Assembly (NCBI GenBank): GCA_964579795.1
Contig: CAZOHM010000012.1
Span: 8,734-72,733 of the forward strand
Direction: 5' to 3'
DNA length: 64,000 nucleotides
From: JAEYFP01 sp964579795
GTDB lineage: Bacteria; Bacillota; Clostridia; Lachnospirales; Lachnospiraceae
This document shows, in pieces, positions 52,016-60,699 of this stretch. The position numbers and the translations under genes are program-made. Position 1 is the first letter of the stretch. Each line of letters opens with the position of its first letter. A model generated the notes under the pieces. It saw nothing but the letters and a program-made list of their open reading frames with translations. It searched no databases and was not told where the DNA came from.

Positions 52016-52951
52016 CTAAACCGGTATCTTCACCTTAAGAATCAGGCTTTTCAAAATATCTGATACATTTTCCTTACGGATCTGCGCTTCTGAAGACAAT
52101 ACAAGCCTGTGAGCCAGTACACTGTCTGCAACATATTTTACATCATCCGGCTTTACATAATCCCTGTTTTCCAAGAACGCATTTGCCTGTGCTGCTCTTA
52201 CGAGCAAAAGCAATGCTCTTGGACTTGCCCCAAGACGAAATCTCTCCTCAGCTCTTGTCTTTTCAATGATTCCTTCCATATATTCCAACAGTCCCGGTGT
52301 CACCTTAATCTCACTTACCTGCTTTCTGACTGCAACAATGTCATCCGCTTCACATACAGCTTCCACTGTATCAGGAGTCTGTCCTTCGAGGAATCTGGAT
52401 ACCATACAAATCTCCTGTTCCTTGTCAGGATATCCAATGGAAAGGCGCATCATAAAACGATCCATCTGCGCTTCAGGCAATGGATAAGTACCAAGAAACT
52501 CCACTGGATTCTGTGTTGCAATAACCATAAAAGGATTAGGCAGAATATAGGTTTCCCCATCTACTGTTACCTGTCCCTCTGCCATCGCCTCTAAAAGACT
52601 GGACTGTGTTTTAGGTGAGGTTCTGTTAATCTCGTCTCCTAACAGGATATGATGCATAATTACACCGTCACGATGCTCAAATTCGCCGTTTTTCATATTA
52701 TAGACAGACATACCAACAATATCTCCCGGTAAAGTATCCGGTGTGAACTGGATTCGTCCAAATGAACAGTTTGTGCTTTTTGCAAGTGTTGCTGCAAGTG
52801 TCGTTTTTCCTACACCCGGTACATCCTCTAACAATACATGTCCTCCGGCAATCAGACAAATTAACACTTTATGTACAATTTCCTCTTTTCCTACAAATAC
52901 ACAATTTATTGCACTCTCCATTTGTTCTATAAGCTGTTGTTCTCTTGTCAT
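52016..52951 (-). CDS. MoxR-family AAA+ ATPase
   Basis: A 311-residue AAA+ ATPase. Walker A GVGKTTL, Walker B LLGDEINR, sensor I ATQNP, arginine finger and sensor II SPRALLLLVRAAQANAF all present. MoxR proteins act as chaperones for the assembly of protein complexes; here its clients are probably the DUF58 and transglutaminase neighbours. AAAGGGAG lies ten bases before the ATG. It is 23 bases downstream of the antiporter gene. Confidence 0.95.
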   Translation of the reverse strand: MTREQQLIEQMESAINCVFVGKEEIVHKVLICLIAGGHVLLEDVPGVGKTTLAATLAKSTNCSFGRIQFTPDTLPGDIVGMSVYNMKNGEFEHRDGVIMHHILLGDEINRTSPKTQSSLLEAMAEGQVTVDGETYILPNPFMVIATQNPVEFLGTYPLPEAQMDRFMMRLSIGYPDKEQEICMVSRFLEGQTPDTVEAVCEADDIVAVRKQVSEIKVTPGLLEYMEGIIEKTRAEERFRLGASPRALLLLVRAAQANAFLENRDYVKPDDVKYVADSVLAHRLVLSSEAQIRKENVSDILKSLILKVKIPV

Positions 52952-52974
52952 AACAGTGTCGCTCCCTTTCTGTC

Positions 52975-54207
52975 TTAAGCAGTTTTTTCTTTAAACGAAA
53001 TCTTTAATGCAATCGGTGTAACAACGGCAGACACTACTATAAGCAAAATAATTGGTGCAAGATACTGCGTATCCAATACCCCTGTATCAATTGCCTTTTG
53101 TGCTACAATCAATGCAACTTCTCCTCTTGTCATCATACCAAAACCTATGCGCACAGAATCCTTCATACTAAATCTTGACAATTTGGCAATCAATCCGCAT
53201 CCCAAAAGCTTACTGAGCAGTGCGACAGCAATCAATGCAATCGTGAACCAAAGCATTGACAGACTAAACGTACTTAAGTTTGTTTTCAAACCGATAGATG
53301 CAAAAAAGATTGGTCCAAAAAACATATATCCGGTAGAGTCTACTTTCTTTTCTATGTATTCACTGGATTTCAAATTACAAAGCATCACACCGGCACAATA
53401 CGCACCAGTAATATCGGCAATTCCAAAAAATGTCTCTGCCGCCCATGCAAGTCCAAAACAAAGTGCCAGTCCATATACCGCCACTCTCTGTGATGCCTCA
53501 TGACCCTTGAAAATTTTCGGAGCAATTTTATTAATTAATAATCCAATTGCAATCGCAAGTACAAAAAACAGCACTGTCTTAACAAGTGTCATCGCAATTC
53601 CACCTGAAGCTCCACTACTTGCAGCTACACCACTTGCGGCCGCGTTATCTGATGTTGCCATATTAGAAACAATCGTTAAAACTATGATACCCAGTACATC
53701 ATCAATAATTGCAGCAGAAATAATTGTAGTTCCAACCGCTCCCTGCAGCTTTCCCAAATCACGTAAGGCCTGTATGGTGATACTGACAGATGTTGCTGTC
53801 AATATTGTTCCAAGAAACAATGCTGCAGCAAAAGCAGGGGTTCCCGGTGATGCAAACCCGTTAAATGCCATAAACAAGAGTGCGCCATTGACTAATGGAA
53901 GAATAACTCCTCCCGTAGCAATTAATAACGCTTTTAATCCTGCATTTTTTAGTTCGTCCAGATTCGTTTCAAGCCCGGCATAAAACATCAGCAGAATCAC
54001 TCCGATTTCAGCCGCTTTGTCCAAAAAATTATTTCCGTTAATCAAACCAAGTACACTTGGACCAATCAATAATCCGGCTAAAAGCTCACCTACTACCGGT
54101 GGAATATTGATTTTTTTTACAAGTAGCCCAAATGTTTTTGCTACCAGAATAATAATAGCTACTTGACCAATTAACGTTGTTGTTGATACTACAGGTAATG
54201 TTTCCAT
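52975..54207 (-). CDS. Cation/H+ antiporter (CPA2, KefB/NapA-like)
   Basis: A 410-residue, about twelve-helix antiporter of the Na+/H+ exchanger superfamily (CPA2). The ion-binding motif IIDDVLGIIVL is present, with paired Asp in transmembrane helix 5, and PPVVGELLAGLLIGPSVLG near the start. It lacks a C-terminal TrkA/RCK domain, as in NapA-like members. GAGAGGG precedes the ATG. It begins 29 bases after the FliB gene and 23 bases before moxR. Na+ or K+ specificity cannot be told. Confidence 0.93.
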   Translation of the reverse strand: METLPVVSTTTLIGQVAIIILVAKTFGLLVKKINIPPVVGELLAGLLIGPSVLGLINGNNFLDKAAEIGVILLMFYAGLETNLDELKNAGLKALLIATGGVILPLVNGALLFMAFNGFASPGTPAFAAALFLGTILTATSVSITIQALRDLGKLQGAVGTTIISAAIIDDVLGIIVLTIVSNMATSDNAAASGVAASSGASGGIAMTLVKTVLFFVLAIAIGLLINKIAPKIFKGHEASQRVAVYGLALCFGLAWAAETFFGIADITGAYCAGVMLCNLKSSEYIEKKVDSTGYMFFGPIFFASIGLKTNLSTFSLSMLWFTIALIAVALLSKLLGCGLIAKLSRFSMKDSVRIGFGMMTRGEVALIVAQKAIDTGVLDTQYLAPIILLIVVSAVVTPIALKISFKEKTA

Positions 54208-54236
54208 ATTATTTGCCCTCTCATGTTATGTTGAAT

Positions 54237-55415
54237 TTAAATTATCAGATCCATGTAACCCCAGTCCCATATGACTGCTTCAAAACTGTTTTCTAAGTAT
54301 TCTTCTATATCATCATCACTGTACCCGGTCATTCTGAAAAGGACAGCGGTAATTTCTATCAGATCACTCTTTGACAGGCTTCCTGTTATATCCCATTTTA
54401 AAAGAAGCCAATGCTTCAATACCGCATATTCCAGCGCAAGCCACTCCAGCTTCATTGTCATATCATACATGGAATTCTCTCCAAGTATACAGGAAGAATA
54501 AATCTCCTCACAAATTAGTACACGAAGTTCTGTTTCAAATGGCAAAAGCTCTTTTTTAAAGGCAGAGCTCATCGACTGAATCTGCTTCGCTTCATATGCC
54601 TTCTCATAATACTCTGCACGCTGTGCAATTGGCTCCAGAAGCTGCCTGTAAATACCCTTTTTACGATAATTATCTGCTATATCCAGAAGCAGCTCATTGT
54701 CTTCCTGAAATCGCTCAGCATCATTCACTTTACGTTTGTGAATCGCTTTTTTCAGCTCACTGACAATTTCAGAATTCTGATACTCTCTAACCAGTTCAGT
54801 TGTCAGCTCTTCTTTTTCATCCTGCTCATTCAGCTCCAGAATCAGATAGAAAATTATTTTCATGGCATTTTCCAGAGGTAACGAAGGTTCAGATGCAATC
54901 TGAAGAAACCAATCACGTATTAAAAATACATAATCTGCTATTTCAGGCACTGCTTCACATGCAGCTTCTCTGAAATCAGCGGCTTTCTCATCTTCTTCAG
55001 TGATAATACAAAACGCCTTCTTTTCCCAAAGCAGTTCCAGTACCCTTTGACAGCCTACAGAAAGTGTATATTCCGTACGATTAGATAATTCGTGCTTTTC
55101 TCGTGGAAAGGTATGACATGTCTCAGAAAGACATTCCTCTCCATAATTCAATACAAGCCTGCACAATCTATTTTCGTTCAAAAAAGGACATTTTCTGTTT
55201 TCGTTCAGTTTTATAGAATAGTTTTCTATCTGTCTTTGTGTATATTCCGATAGATTGGATAAGCATGGCTTAGTTTCAGGCGGCGGACACATCCGCTTCC
55301 ATGCTTCTCTTGTTTTTTCATCAACAGTAATTGTCCAGTCCTGACAGCATGTAAATTTACAGCTTGCAGTCTGACAATTAAATCTGTCATAATAATCCGG
55401 CTTTACTATTTGCAT
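54237..55415 (-). CDS. Flagellin lysine-N-methylase (FliB) family
   Basis: A 392-residue FliB-type protein that may methylate flagellin lysines or another target. The diagnostic cysteine-rich N-terminus is DYYDRFNCQTASCKFTCCQDW, and CPFLNENRLCRLVLNYG and LSETCHTFPRE follow at about residues 75-110, probably a metal site. No flagellar gene is in this window, so it may act on another protein. GGAGA precedes the ATG at 55415; the codon three before is TTG. First gene of the long same-strand run ending with the phosphoesterase. Confidence 0.9.
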   Translation of the reverse strand: MQIVKPDYYDRFNCQTASCKFTCCQDWTITVDEKTREAWKRMCPPPETKPCLSNLSEYTQRQIENYSIKLNENRKCPFLNENRLCRLVLNYGEECLSETCHTFPREKHELSNRTEYTLSVGCQRVLELLWEKKAFCIITEEDEKAADFREAACEAVPEIADYVFLIRDWFLQIASEPSLPLENAMKIIFYLILELNEQDEKEELTTELVREYQNSEIVSELKKAIHKRKVNDAERFQEDNELLLDIADNYRKKGIYRQLLEPIAQRAEYYEKAYEAKQIQSMSSAFKKELLPFETELRVLICEEIYSSCILGENSMYDMTMKLEWLALEYAVLKHWLLLKWDITGSLSKSDLIEITAVLFRMTGYSDDDIEEYLENSFEAVIWDWGYMDLII

Positions 55416-55510
55416 AAATATCAATATCTCCTATTGGTGAAGCAACTACATATTTATTATTTTCTATAAATATATAGTTGTCAATAGATGGAACAAATGT
55501 GAAATACTTC

Positions 55511-55562
55511 TTGTAAGGAATATGTTTACATTTTATAATAGTTTTAGTTTAAAGTAAACATA
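55511..55562 (+). promoter_or_regulatory. lemA promoter with inverted repeat
   Basis: TTGTAA (55511-55516), 17-base spacer, TATAAT (55534-55539). TATGTTTAC (55521-55529) and GTAAACATA (55554-55562) form a perfect inverted repeat around the -10 box. Confidence 0.65.
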
Positions 55563-55579
55563 ATTGCAAAGGAGAAACT

Positions 55580-56125
55580 ATGACAATCTATATAATTGTA
55601 ATTGTAATCGTAATTCTTATTGCTGCTTGTGCGATAACCACACAGCGAAGTCTTGTAAATGCAGACGAATTTTGCGGAAATGCTTTATCACAAATTGGTG
55701 TTCAGCAGACATCCCGCTGGGATGCGCTGACCAATCTTGCCAATATGACAAAAGAATATTCAGAATATGAATATCAGACGTTAATAAAAATTGTGAAAGA
55801 ACGAAAGGCTATTTCTGCCGGCAGCAGTTCAAGCGAAGTCGATCAACAGGAAGCACTTATTTCTCAGATTTCATCAAAATTAGTCGCCCTCGCAGAAGCC
55901 TATCCGGAACTAAAAGCAAATGAGATATATCTGTCAACAATGGACAGTATTAATGATTATGAAAACAAAGTACGCGTCAGCCGTATGAGTTACAATGATA
56001 CTGTCACAAAGTTTAATCGTCTCGTCAGAGCCTTTCCCGGCTGCATTTTTGCTAGTCTCTTTGGTTTTGCAGTACGTGCGTATCTTGTGATGGATGAATC
56101 AAAAGCATCTGCACCTACTATGTAA
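55580..56125 (+). CDS. lemA: LemA family protein
   Basis: A 181-residue protein with one N-terminal transmembrane helix (residues about 3-20) followed by a helical, coiled-coil-like body: the LemA core (SLVNADEFCGNALSQIGVQQTSRWDALTNLAN) and RMSYNDTVTKFNRLVRAFPGCIFASLFGF. LemA proteins are coded with HtpX or YugP-type peptidases. Facing it, tail to tail, is a YugP-like gene without HExxH. AAAGGAG precedes the ATG. Confidence 0.93.
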   Translation: MTIYIIVIVIVILIAACAITTQRSLVNADEFCGNALSQIGVQQTSRWDALTNLANMTKEYSEYEYQTLIKIVKERKAISAGSSSSEVDQQEALISQISSKLVALAEAYPELKANEIYLSTMDSINDYENKVRVSRMSYNDTVTKFNRLVRAFPGCIFASLFGFAVRAYLVMDESKASAPTM

Positions 56126-56165
56126 GTAATATATAATTTTGTATACGAATCCTGCTGCCTGTTTG

Positions 56166-56954
56166 TTACTTCACAGAAGAGTCTCCTTTGTTTATAACAA
56201 GCAGCACGATTCGTAATACATTATAGATTAATTCAAGCAAAGCTAAAATCATATTATTGATGTACTCAATATTATATAAGCGGAACAATTTCTTTGCCAT
56301 AAGCATTTCCTGTTCATTTGCAATTGCTTCCTCTTTCATCATCACAAGTGCACGCTCCTGTGCTTTCTTCTCTGTCCTGAGAAACATGATAGAAAGAATA
56401 AAAGCATATACATAGAAAATCAATCCTATAGACATGCAAATCAATGTACAGGTGCCCTGTGTATGAAGTACCATCACATCCAAAAATACTCCAATCAAAA
56501 CAAGCGGAATAAACATAAATGGTCCGAATGTTACAAAAGGAATTAATCTGTTTCTTTTAATCATATCAGGATCTTTTTCCTGATCAAGAAGTGCCAATGC
56601 AGATTTCTGTGTAGCCATAACCATAGAAGCAACACTCTTTTTCTTATAGGTCCATCGGCGAAGACGTACTTTCTTGAAATAATGACTATAGCTATTGCCA
56701 AAAAGCAGCGAGCCGGTCGCAGATACTTTGATTTTCGTTAATCCATTTTCATCCAGGATTTTTCTTGCAATTTCTTTTCCGGTCATCTCCAGACTGTTTT
56801 TTTTGTGATTGTATCGTATGTAGGAAATTGCCAAAAAAATAGATACAATGCAGGAAATAATAGATACGATAATAATGCATGCTGCAAAAAATACGATTGC
56901 AATTTCTATTCCTGTACTCATGTAATCCTCAAACTGATTCACAAAATTTTCCAT
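56166..56954 (-). CDS. YugP-like membrane protein lacking the HExxH zinc motif
   Basis: A 262-residue protein with one helix near residues 20-45, two around 145-195 and one at the C-terminus. It follows the outline of the YugP zinc metallopeptidase family: SYIRYNH...MTGKEIARKILDENGL, then HYFKKVRLRR, then SVASMVMA. At the place of the YugP catalytic AAHEVGHAIQ motif it has ATQKSALALL (about residues 114-123), so the zinc-binding histidines and catalytic Glu are missing. A non-enzymatic role is inferred. It faces lemA and is followed on its own strand by no gene; dtd is 13 bases upstream. Homology is by eye. Confidence 0.7.
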   Translation of the reverse strand: MENFVNQFEDYMSTGIEIAIVFFAACIIIVSIISCIVSIFLAISYIRYNHKKNSLEMTGKEIARKILDENGLTKIKVSATGSLLFGNSYSHYFKKVRLRRWTYKKKSVASMVMATQKSALALLDQEKDPDMIKRNRLIPFVTFGPFMFIPLVLIGVFLDVMVLHTQGTCTLICMSIGLIFYVYAFILSIMFLRTEKKAQERALVMMKEEAIANEQEMLMAKKLFRLYNIEYINNMILALLELIYNVLRIVLLVINKGDSSVK

Positions 56955-56967
56955 TTTTCCTCACTCT

Positions 56968-57423
56968 CTACTTTGTCAATTCTTCAGAATCTAAAACTAT
57001 TGTAAATGGACCGTCATTATTAAGCTCTACGTTCATATCTGCACCAAATACTCCGGTCTTAACAGGCAGCTGGTAAGTTGTTTCAAATTGATGAATGATA
57101 TATTGATATAGCTGCTCAGCCAATAGTGGATTGCCTGCATTTACAAAGGAAGGTCTGTTTCCTTTTTTACAATCTGCATATAATGTAAATTGCGAAACAA
57201 GAAGTAATGCTCCTTTTACATCACAGATAGAAAGATTTGTTTTACCATTTTCATCACCAAAGATTCGTAAACCAGCTGTTTTCTTTATCAGCTTATCTGC
57301 TACAATTTCTGTATCGGTGTGACTGATTCCAATAAAAATCAAATAGCCCGTTTGAATTTCTCCGGTTATCAGCCCATCTACCTGCACAGATGCATGCTTT
57401 ACTCGTTGTATTAAAAATCTCAT
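56968..57423 (-). CDS. dtd: D-aminoacyl-tRNA deacylase
   Basis: A 151-residue DTD enzyme that hydrolyses D-aminoacyl-tRNA and clears mischarged tRNA. The motifs are intact: LLLVSQFTLYADCKKGNRPSF (with catalytic SQ) and the NxGPxT motif LNNDGPFTIVLDS near the end. Starts MRFLIQRVKHASVQVDG as usual. It lies 13 bases upstream of the YugP-like gene on the same strand. Confidence 0.96.
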   Translation of the reverse strand: MRFLIQRVKHASVQVDGLITGEIQTGYLIFIGISHTDTEIVADKLIKKTAGLRIFGDENGKTNLSICDVKGALLLVSQFTLYADCKKGNRPSFVNAGNPLLAEQLYQYIIHQFETTYQLPVKTGVFGADMNVELNNDGPFTIVLDSEELTK

Positions 57424-57564
57424 TCCAAAACCTGCTTTCCTAAATCAAGATAATGTATGTTTTATTATATCATGAATTTATATATTAAAATAAATAAATC
57501 ACACAAAAGTGACTATTTCAATTATAATAAATATATTACATCTACATTACCTGGAGGATATCGT

Positions 57565-58242
57565 ATGAAACACCAAATCACGGAAACAATCTGTCGAATC
57601 AGTATCTTACTCTTTGGATTAAGTATCGCTCATTTAGGTGTTACTCTTTTTCTGCTCGCAAATCTTGGAACTGATCCGTTTAATGTCCTTGTACAGGGTA
57701 TTTTTCGTACATTATCAGCTGTAACAAATTCTCCACTCCTGACACATGGTCGAACACATATTGTAATATGTTTGTTAATCATTATCATTCTGCTCTTTGT
57801 TGATCGAACCTATATCAAAATCGGAACTCTCGTATGTATGCTATGCGGAGGACCCATTATTGATGTATTTACAACTTTATTATCCGGACTACATATCGAA
57901 TCGGCTCCCCTTTGGAGTAAGCTTATTATCCTGACATTAGGATGTGCGATTCTGGCTTTTGGTATGACAATTGTTATTCAGTCAAATGCCGGCACAGGAC
58001 CAAATGATTTGGTAGCTGTAGTAATCAGCGACAAAACACATAAGAAATTCAGTATTGTTCGTATTTGTACTGATTTATCATTTGTCCTGATTGGCATCAT
58101 TCTTGGAGGTGCATTTGGAGTCGGTACTATCATCTGTGCATTTTTAGTCGGACCTGTTGCTGGAATCTTTTTACCGATTAACAAAAAAATCATTCAGAAG
58201 CTTTTAGCCAAAGCACGTGTTGGCTGCCCAGAAAGGCATTGA
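57565..58242 (+). CDS. YczE/YitT-like membrane protein with altered C-terminus
   Basis: A 225-residue, five-helix membrane protein of the YczE-like family: LGVTLFLLANLGTDPFNVLVQGI and AGTGPNDLVAVVISDKT with the usual internal repeat. The start at 57565 has TGGAGG. The last residues (KARVGCPERH) run into a remnant of another gene in a different frame, so the natural C-terminus may have been altered by a deletion. Function unknown. Confidence 0.82.
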   Translation: MKHQITETICRISILLFGLSIAHLGVTLFLLANLGTDPFNVLVQGIFRTLSAVTNSPLLTHGRTHIVICLLIIIILLFVDRTYIKIGTLVCMLCGGPIIDVFTTLLSGLHIESAPLWSKLIILTLGCAILAFGMTIVIQSNAGTGPNDLVAVVISDKTHKKFSIVRICTDLSFVLIGIILGGAFGVGTIICAFLVGPVAGIFLPINKKIIQKLLAKARVGCPERH

Positions 58243-58320
58243 TGACTGTTACGAATGTGATAACCTGACTGAATGCAAAAAAGATACTACCGTGTAGAAA
58301 AAGCATTAGGACAAATATTT
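58208..58320 (+). pseudogene. Remnant of a small Cys-rich protein gene (DUF3795-like)
   Basis: In a frame other than that of the YczE-like gene, 58208-58298 reads LAAQKGIDDCYECDNLTEC followed by KK, resembling the C-terminal Cys-rich part of DUF3795-like proteins. A frame change at the A-run near 58280 would continue as YYRVEKALGQIFIK. There is no start codon or ribosome-binding site. A decayed gene fragment is the most economical reading; it is not assigned by search. Confidence 0.4.
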
Positions 58321-59392
58321 ATAAAGGTTTTTTATCTTTTTTGATACCCAGTACAAGAAATCTCCAAACCGGAATTCTTCTGAATATTTCATAAACAAGC
58401 GTCGAGATTACAAGCACAGCCAATATAGCAATCACATAGCATAGGGCTGGCGGGCATACGGTAAACATTTTCAAATAATAACATGTCGGAAGAACGACTG
58501 CATAGTGGACAATATAGATTCCAAAACTGGATTTTGACATATAAGTTGCAAATGATGAAGTTTTATTTAGCCATGTCTTTCCACAGCCTATAATTGCAAT
58601 GATTGCAATCCACAAATAAATATTTGTAAAAAAGCTCTGTAGGCAGCTCTCATCTGTATAGTTTGTCCCAAAGAAATACATGGTATATGCAATTCCACCT
58701 AATACAGCAATGATAAGTGCAGGGATATGTATTTTTTCAATTCTTTCCTGCACTTCTTCATGTGAAAATACAAAATATCCAATCAAAAATGCAACAAAAT
58801 ATATTCCAAACCGATACGTAATGACTACCGGCGTATTCAAAATCTGAGCCGCTCCCCAAATAGGAATAAATAACAGCAGAATAACGACAGTATTACATGA
58901 CTTTGCAAGTTCCATCAGCTTATTCTTTTTATCAAGCTTTCTCACAAGCACCAAAAGAAGCGAAAACAGCCAAAGCATCTGAATAAACCATAGAGGACCC
59001 GTTCCACTGGCTACCATAATCGGATACCTGATCATGGGTGGAATACTTGGCAAAGCTCCACCTACTGTCAGATTCATATAGCCGACGAACCATTGAAACA
59101 CAAACAATCCAAGTGTAGATGGCACAAGCAGCTTTACCGTTCTATCTTTAATAAATTGCCTGTCTGTTTTTGTATCCAATGCATATCTGGAACACATCCC
59201 GGAAACAACAAAGAGCAATACCATAAACCATGGATAAATAAAGTAAAGAATCGCATCTTGAAACTGAAGATTAGAGAAGCCTCCTACTCCACCTAATACT
59301 CCTACTCCGTTATACAAGTAAAAAACATGGTACACCAGCACCAAAAGAACTGTTAGCCATCGAATGTTATCCAAATAGTACTTTCTCATCAT
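58319..59392 (-). CDS. Acyltransferase family 3 membrane protein
   Basis: A 357-residue membrane protein of the Acyl_transf_3 (OafA-like) family with about ten helices. The N-terminal LDNIRWLTVLLVLVYHVFYLYN carries the conserved Arg and His, and there is PLWFIQMLWLFSLLLVL mid-protein. Such proteins transfer acetyl or other acyl groups to sugars or lipids. AGAGG lies before the ATG at 59392; a GTG at 59398 could also serve. The acceptor is unknown. A strong promoter precedes it, separate from the MerR gene. Confidence 0.88.
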   Translation of the reverse strand: MMRKYYLDNIRWLTVLLVLVYHVFYLYNGVGVLGGVGGFSNLQFQDAILYFIYPWFMVLLFVVSGMCSRYALDTKTDRQFIKDRTVKLLVPSTLGLFVFQWFVGYMNLTVGGALPSIPPMIRYPIMVASGTGPLWFIQMLWLFSLLLVLVRKLDKKNKLMELAKSCNTVVILLLFIPIWGAAQILNTPVVITYRFGIYFVAFLIGYFVFSHEEVQERIEKIHIPALIIAVLGGIAYTMYFFGTNYTDESCLQSFFTNIYLWIAIIAIIGCGKTWLNKTSSFATYMSKSSFGIYIVHYAVVLPTCYYLKMFTVCPPALCYVIAILAVLVISTLVYEIFRRIPVWRFLVLGIKKDKKPL

Positions 59393-59463
59393 TTTCACCT
59401 CTAAATTTATTCACTATACACATTTTTATAAAGAAAAGTGTGATTTGTGTGTTTTGTATGACA

Positions 59464-59492
59464 AGTATACCACATCATCATTAGATAATCAA
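59464..59492 (-). promoter_or_regulatory. Promoter of the acyltransferase gene
   Basis: Minus-strand TTGATT (59487-59492), 17-base spacer, TATACT (59464-59469), right after the stop codon of the MerR-GNAT gene. Confidence 0.65.
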
Positions 59493-59497
59493 TTCTC

Positions 59498-60622
59498 TTA
59501 TTGGCGAATTACTGAATGTGAATAAATAAAAAACTCCTCCTGCGTTGGCTTGTACCCTTTCTCTCTAGGTGGAAACTTTTTGTCAAAGTTCTCTGCTTCC
59601 TGTCTATTAAAGTATCCTGCTTTACTTTCTCTATAGAACCATTTTCTTCCGTCAAGTGCATTTGGTACAAGCTCGTTCACAAGCATGGCTGTAGGATACA
59701 CACCATCTTCAAGACAAATATTGTATTTCTTACAACTTTTAAATCCTGTTGTCAAATAATTTCCGGGATTCCCAAAAATCACTACATAATCGTATCCCAT
59801 CTCTCTGCCCTTTTGAAAAGATGTTTCCTGCAGCTTCTTACCGATTCCTTTTCTTTGATAATCCGGATGAATACTGATTGGACCAAATCCAAGTACTTCT
59901 TTTTCATTTCCGTTCTCATCAATAAGTTTGGATTTTGCATAAGCAATCTGTCCAACAATTTTTCCATCCAGTTCAGCAACCAGATCCAGTTCTTTTAAAA
60001 AGTCCGGATGCTTTCTCATCACATGAAGCATATACGGTTCGGTACAGCCTGGTTCATATACATCCCAAAAAGCTTCTCGTACCAGTTCTTCTGCCTTCTC
60101 GTAATCTTTTTCCTGTTCCTGTCTGATAATGATTTCACTCATTGCATTTCTCCTGTATTTGTTTTCGGTTATTGATAATTCTCGTACGTCCATTGCCTGT
60201 TCTAAATAATCATTATCCTGAAAATCCTCCCAATGGGGATGGTCAGTTTGATTGAAAAATGATTCTCTGACTGTCTGATAAAAATCTATTTTGTGAAGCA
60301 GATGTGCATAGGATGCTATCTCCTTTCTTATTTTTATTGCAGATTTCTCTTGAAATTTTACTAAAAGATTCATAATTTCATCAATATGTGCTTTTTCATC
60401 TGTTTCATATTCAAAAAAATTCCGGATATCAGAAATAGACATCCCAGTATTCTTAAAACAGGCAATCGCATTTAATTGATTCACATGCTCCTGTGTATAT
60501 ACTCTTTGTTTTGAGTTATTACGTTGAACATCTTTTAGAAGACCAATCTCTTCATAGTATCTTAATGTCGATGCAGTTAAATTACTATCTCTTGAAATCT
60601 CAGCAATTGTATAGGTTTTCAT
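59498..60622 (-). CDS. MerR regulator fused to a GNAT acetyltransferase
   Basis: A 374-residue two-domain protein. Residues about 1-125 are a MerR regulator (TIAEISRDSNLTASTLRYYEEIGLL, then NNSKQRVYTQEHVNQLNAIACFKNTGMS), and residues 161-374 a GNAT acetyltransferase (LGFGPISIHPDYQRKGIGKKLQE with the acetyl-CoA Q/R-x-x-G-x-G loop). The second part begins with an ATG (60142) preceded by AGGAG six bases upstream, so it can also be made alone. The gene is divergent from an iron alcohol dehydrogenase and shares a MerR-type promoter. The fusion is uninterrupted: there is no stop codon between the two parts. Confidence 0.87.
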   Translation of the reverse strand: MKTYTIAEISRDSNLTASTLRYYEEIGLLKDVQRNNSKQRVYTQEHVNQLNAIACFKNTGMSISDIRNFFEYETDEKAHIDEIMNLLVKFQEKSAIKIRKEIASYAHLLHKIDFYQTVRESFFNQTDHPHWEDFQDNDYLEQAMDVRELSITENKYRRNAMSEIIIRQEQEKDYEKAEELVREAFWDVYEPGCTEPYMLHVMRKHPDFLKELDLVAELDGKIVGQIAYAKSKLIDENGNEKEVLGFGPISIHPDYQRKGIGKKLQETSFQKGREMGYDYVVIFGNPGNYLTTGFKSCKKYNICLEDGVYPTAMLVNELVPNALDGRKWFYRESKAGYFNRQEAENFDKKFPPREKGYKPTQEEFFIYSHSVIRQ

Positions 60623-60643
60623 AAAATATCCTCCTTCATCCTG

Positions 60644-60682
60644 TTGACTTCAAGTATACTTGAAGTGATATGCTTATGTAAA
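60644..60682. promoter_or_regulatory. Divergent MerR-type promoter region with perfect palindrome
   Basis: Plus strand: TTGACT (60644-60649), 19-base spacer, TATGCT (60669-60674), for the alcohol dehydrogenase. The over-long 19-base spacer is the MerR activation hallmark, and the perfect palindrome ACTTCAAGTA/TACTTGAAGT (60647-60666) fills it. Minus strand, for merR: TTTACA (60677-60682), 18-base spacer, TATACT (60653-60658). Confidence 0.85.
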
Positions 60683-60699
60683 GTAAAAAGGAGGTCACT

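Noticed and set aside
53147..53983. Two long frames on the plus strand inside the antiporter gene
   Set aside because: They are antisense shadows of a well-supported transporter gene and encode low-complexity Ala/Ile/Pro-rich sequence.
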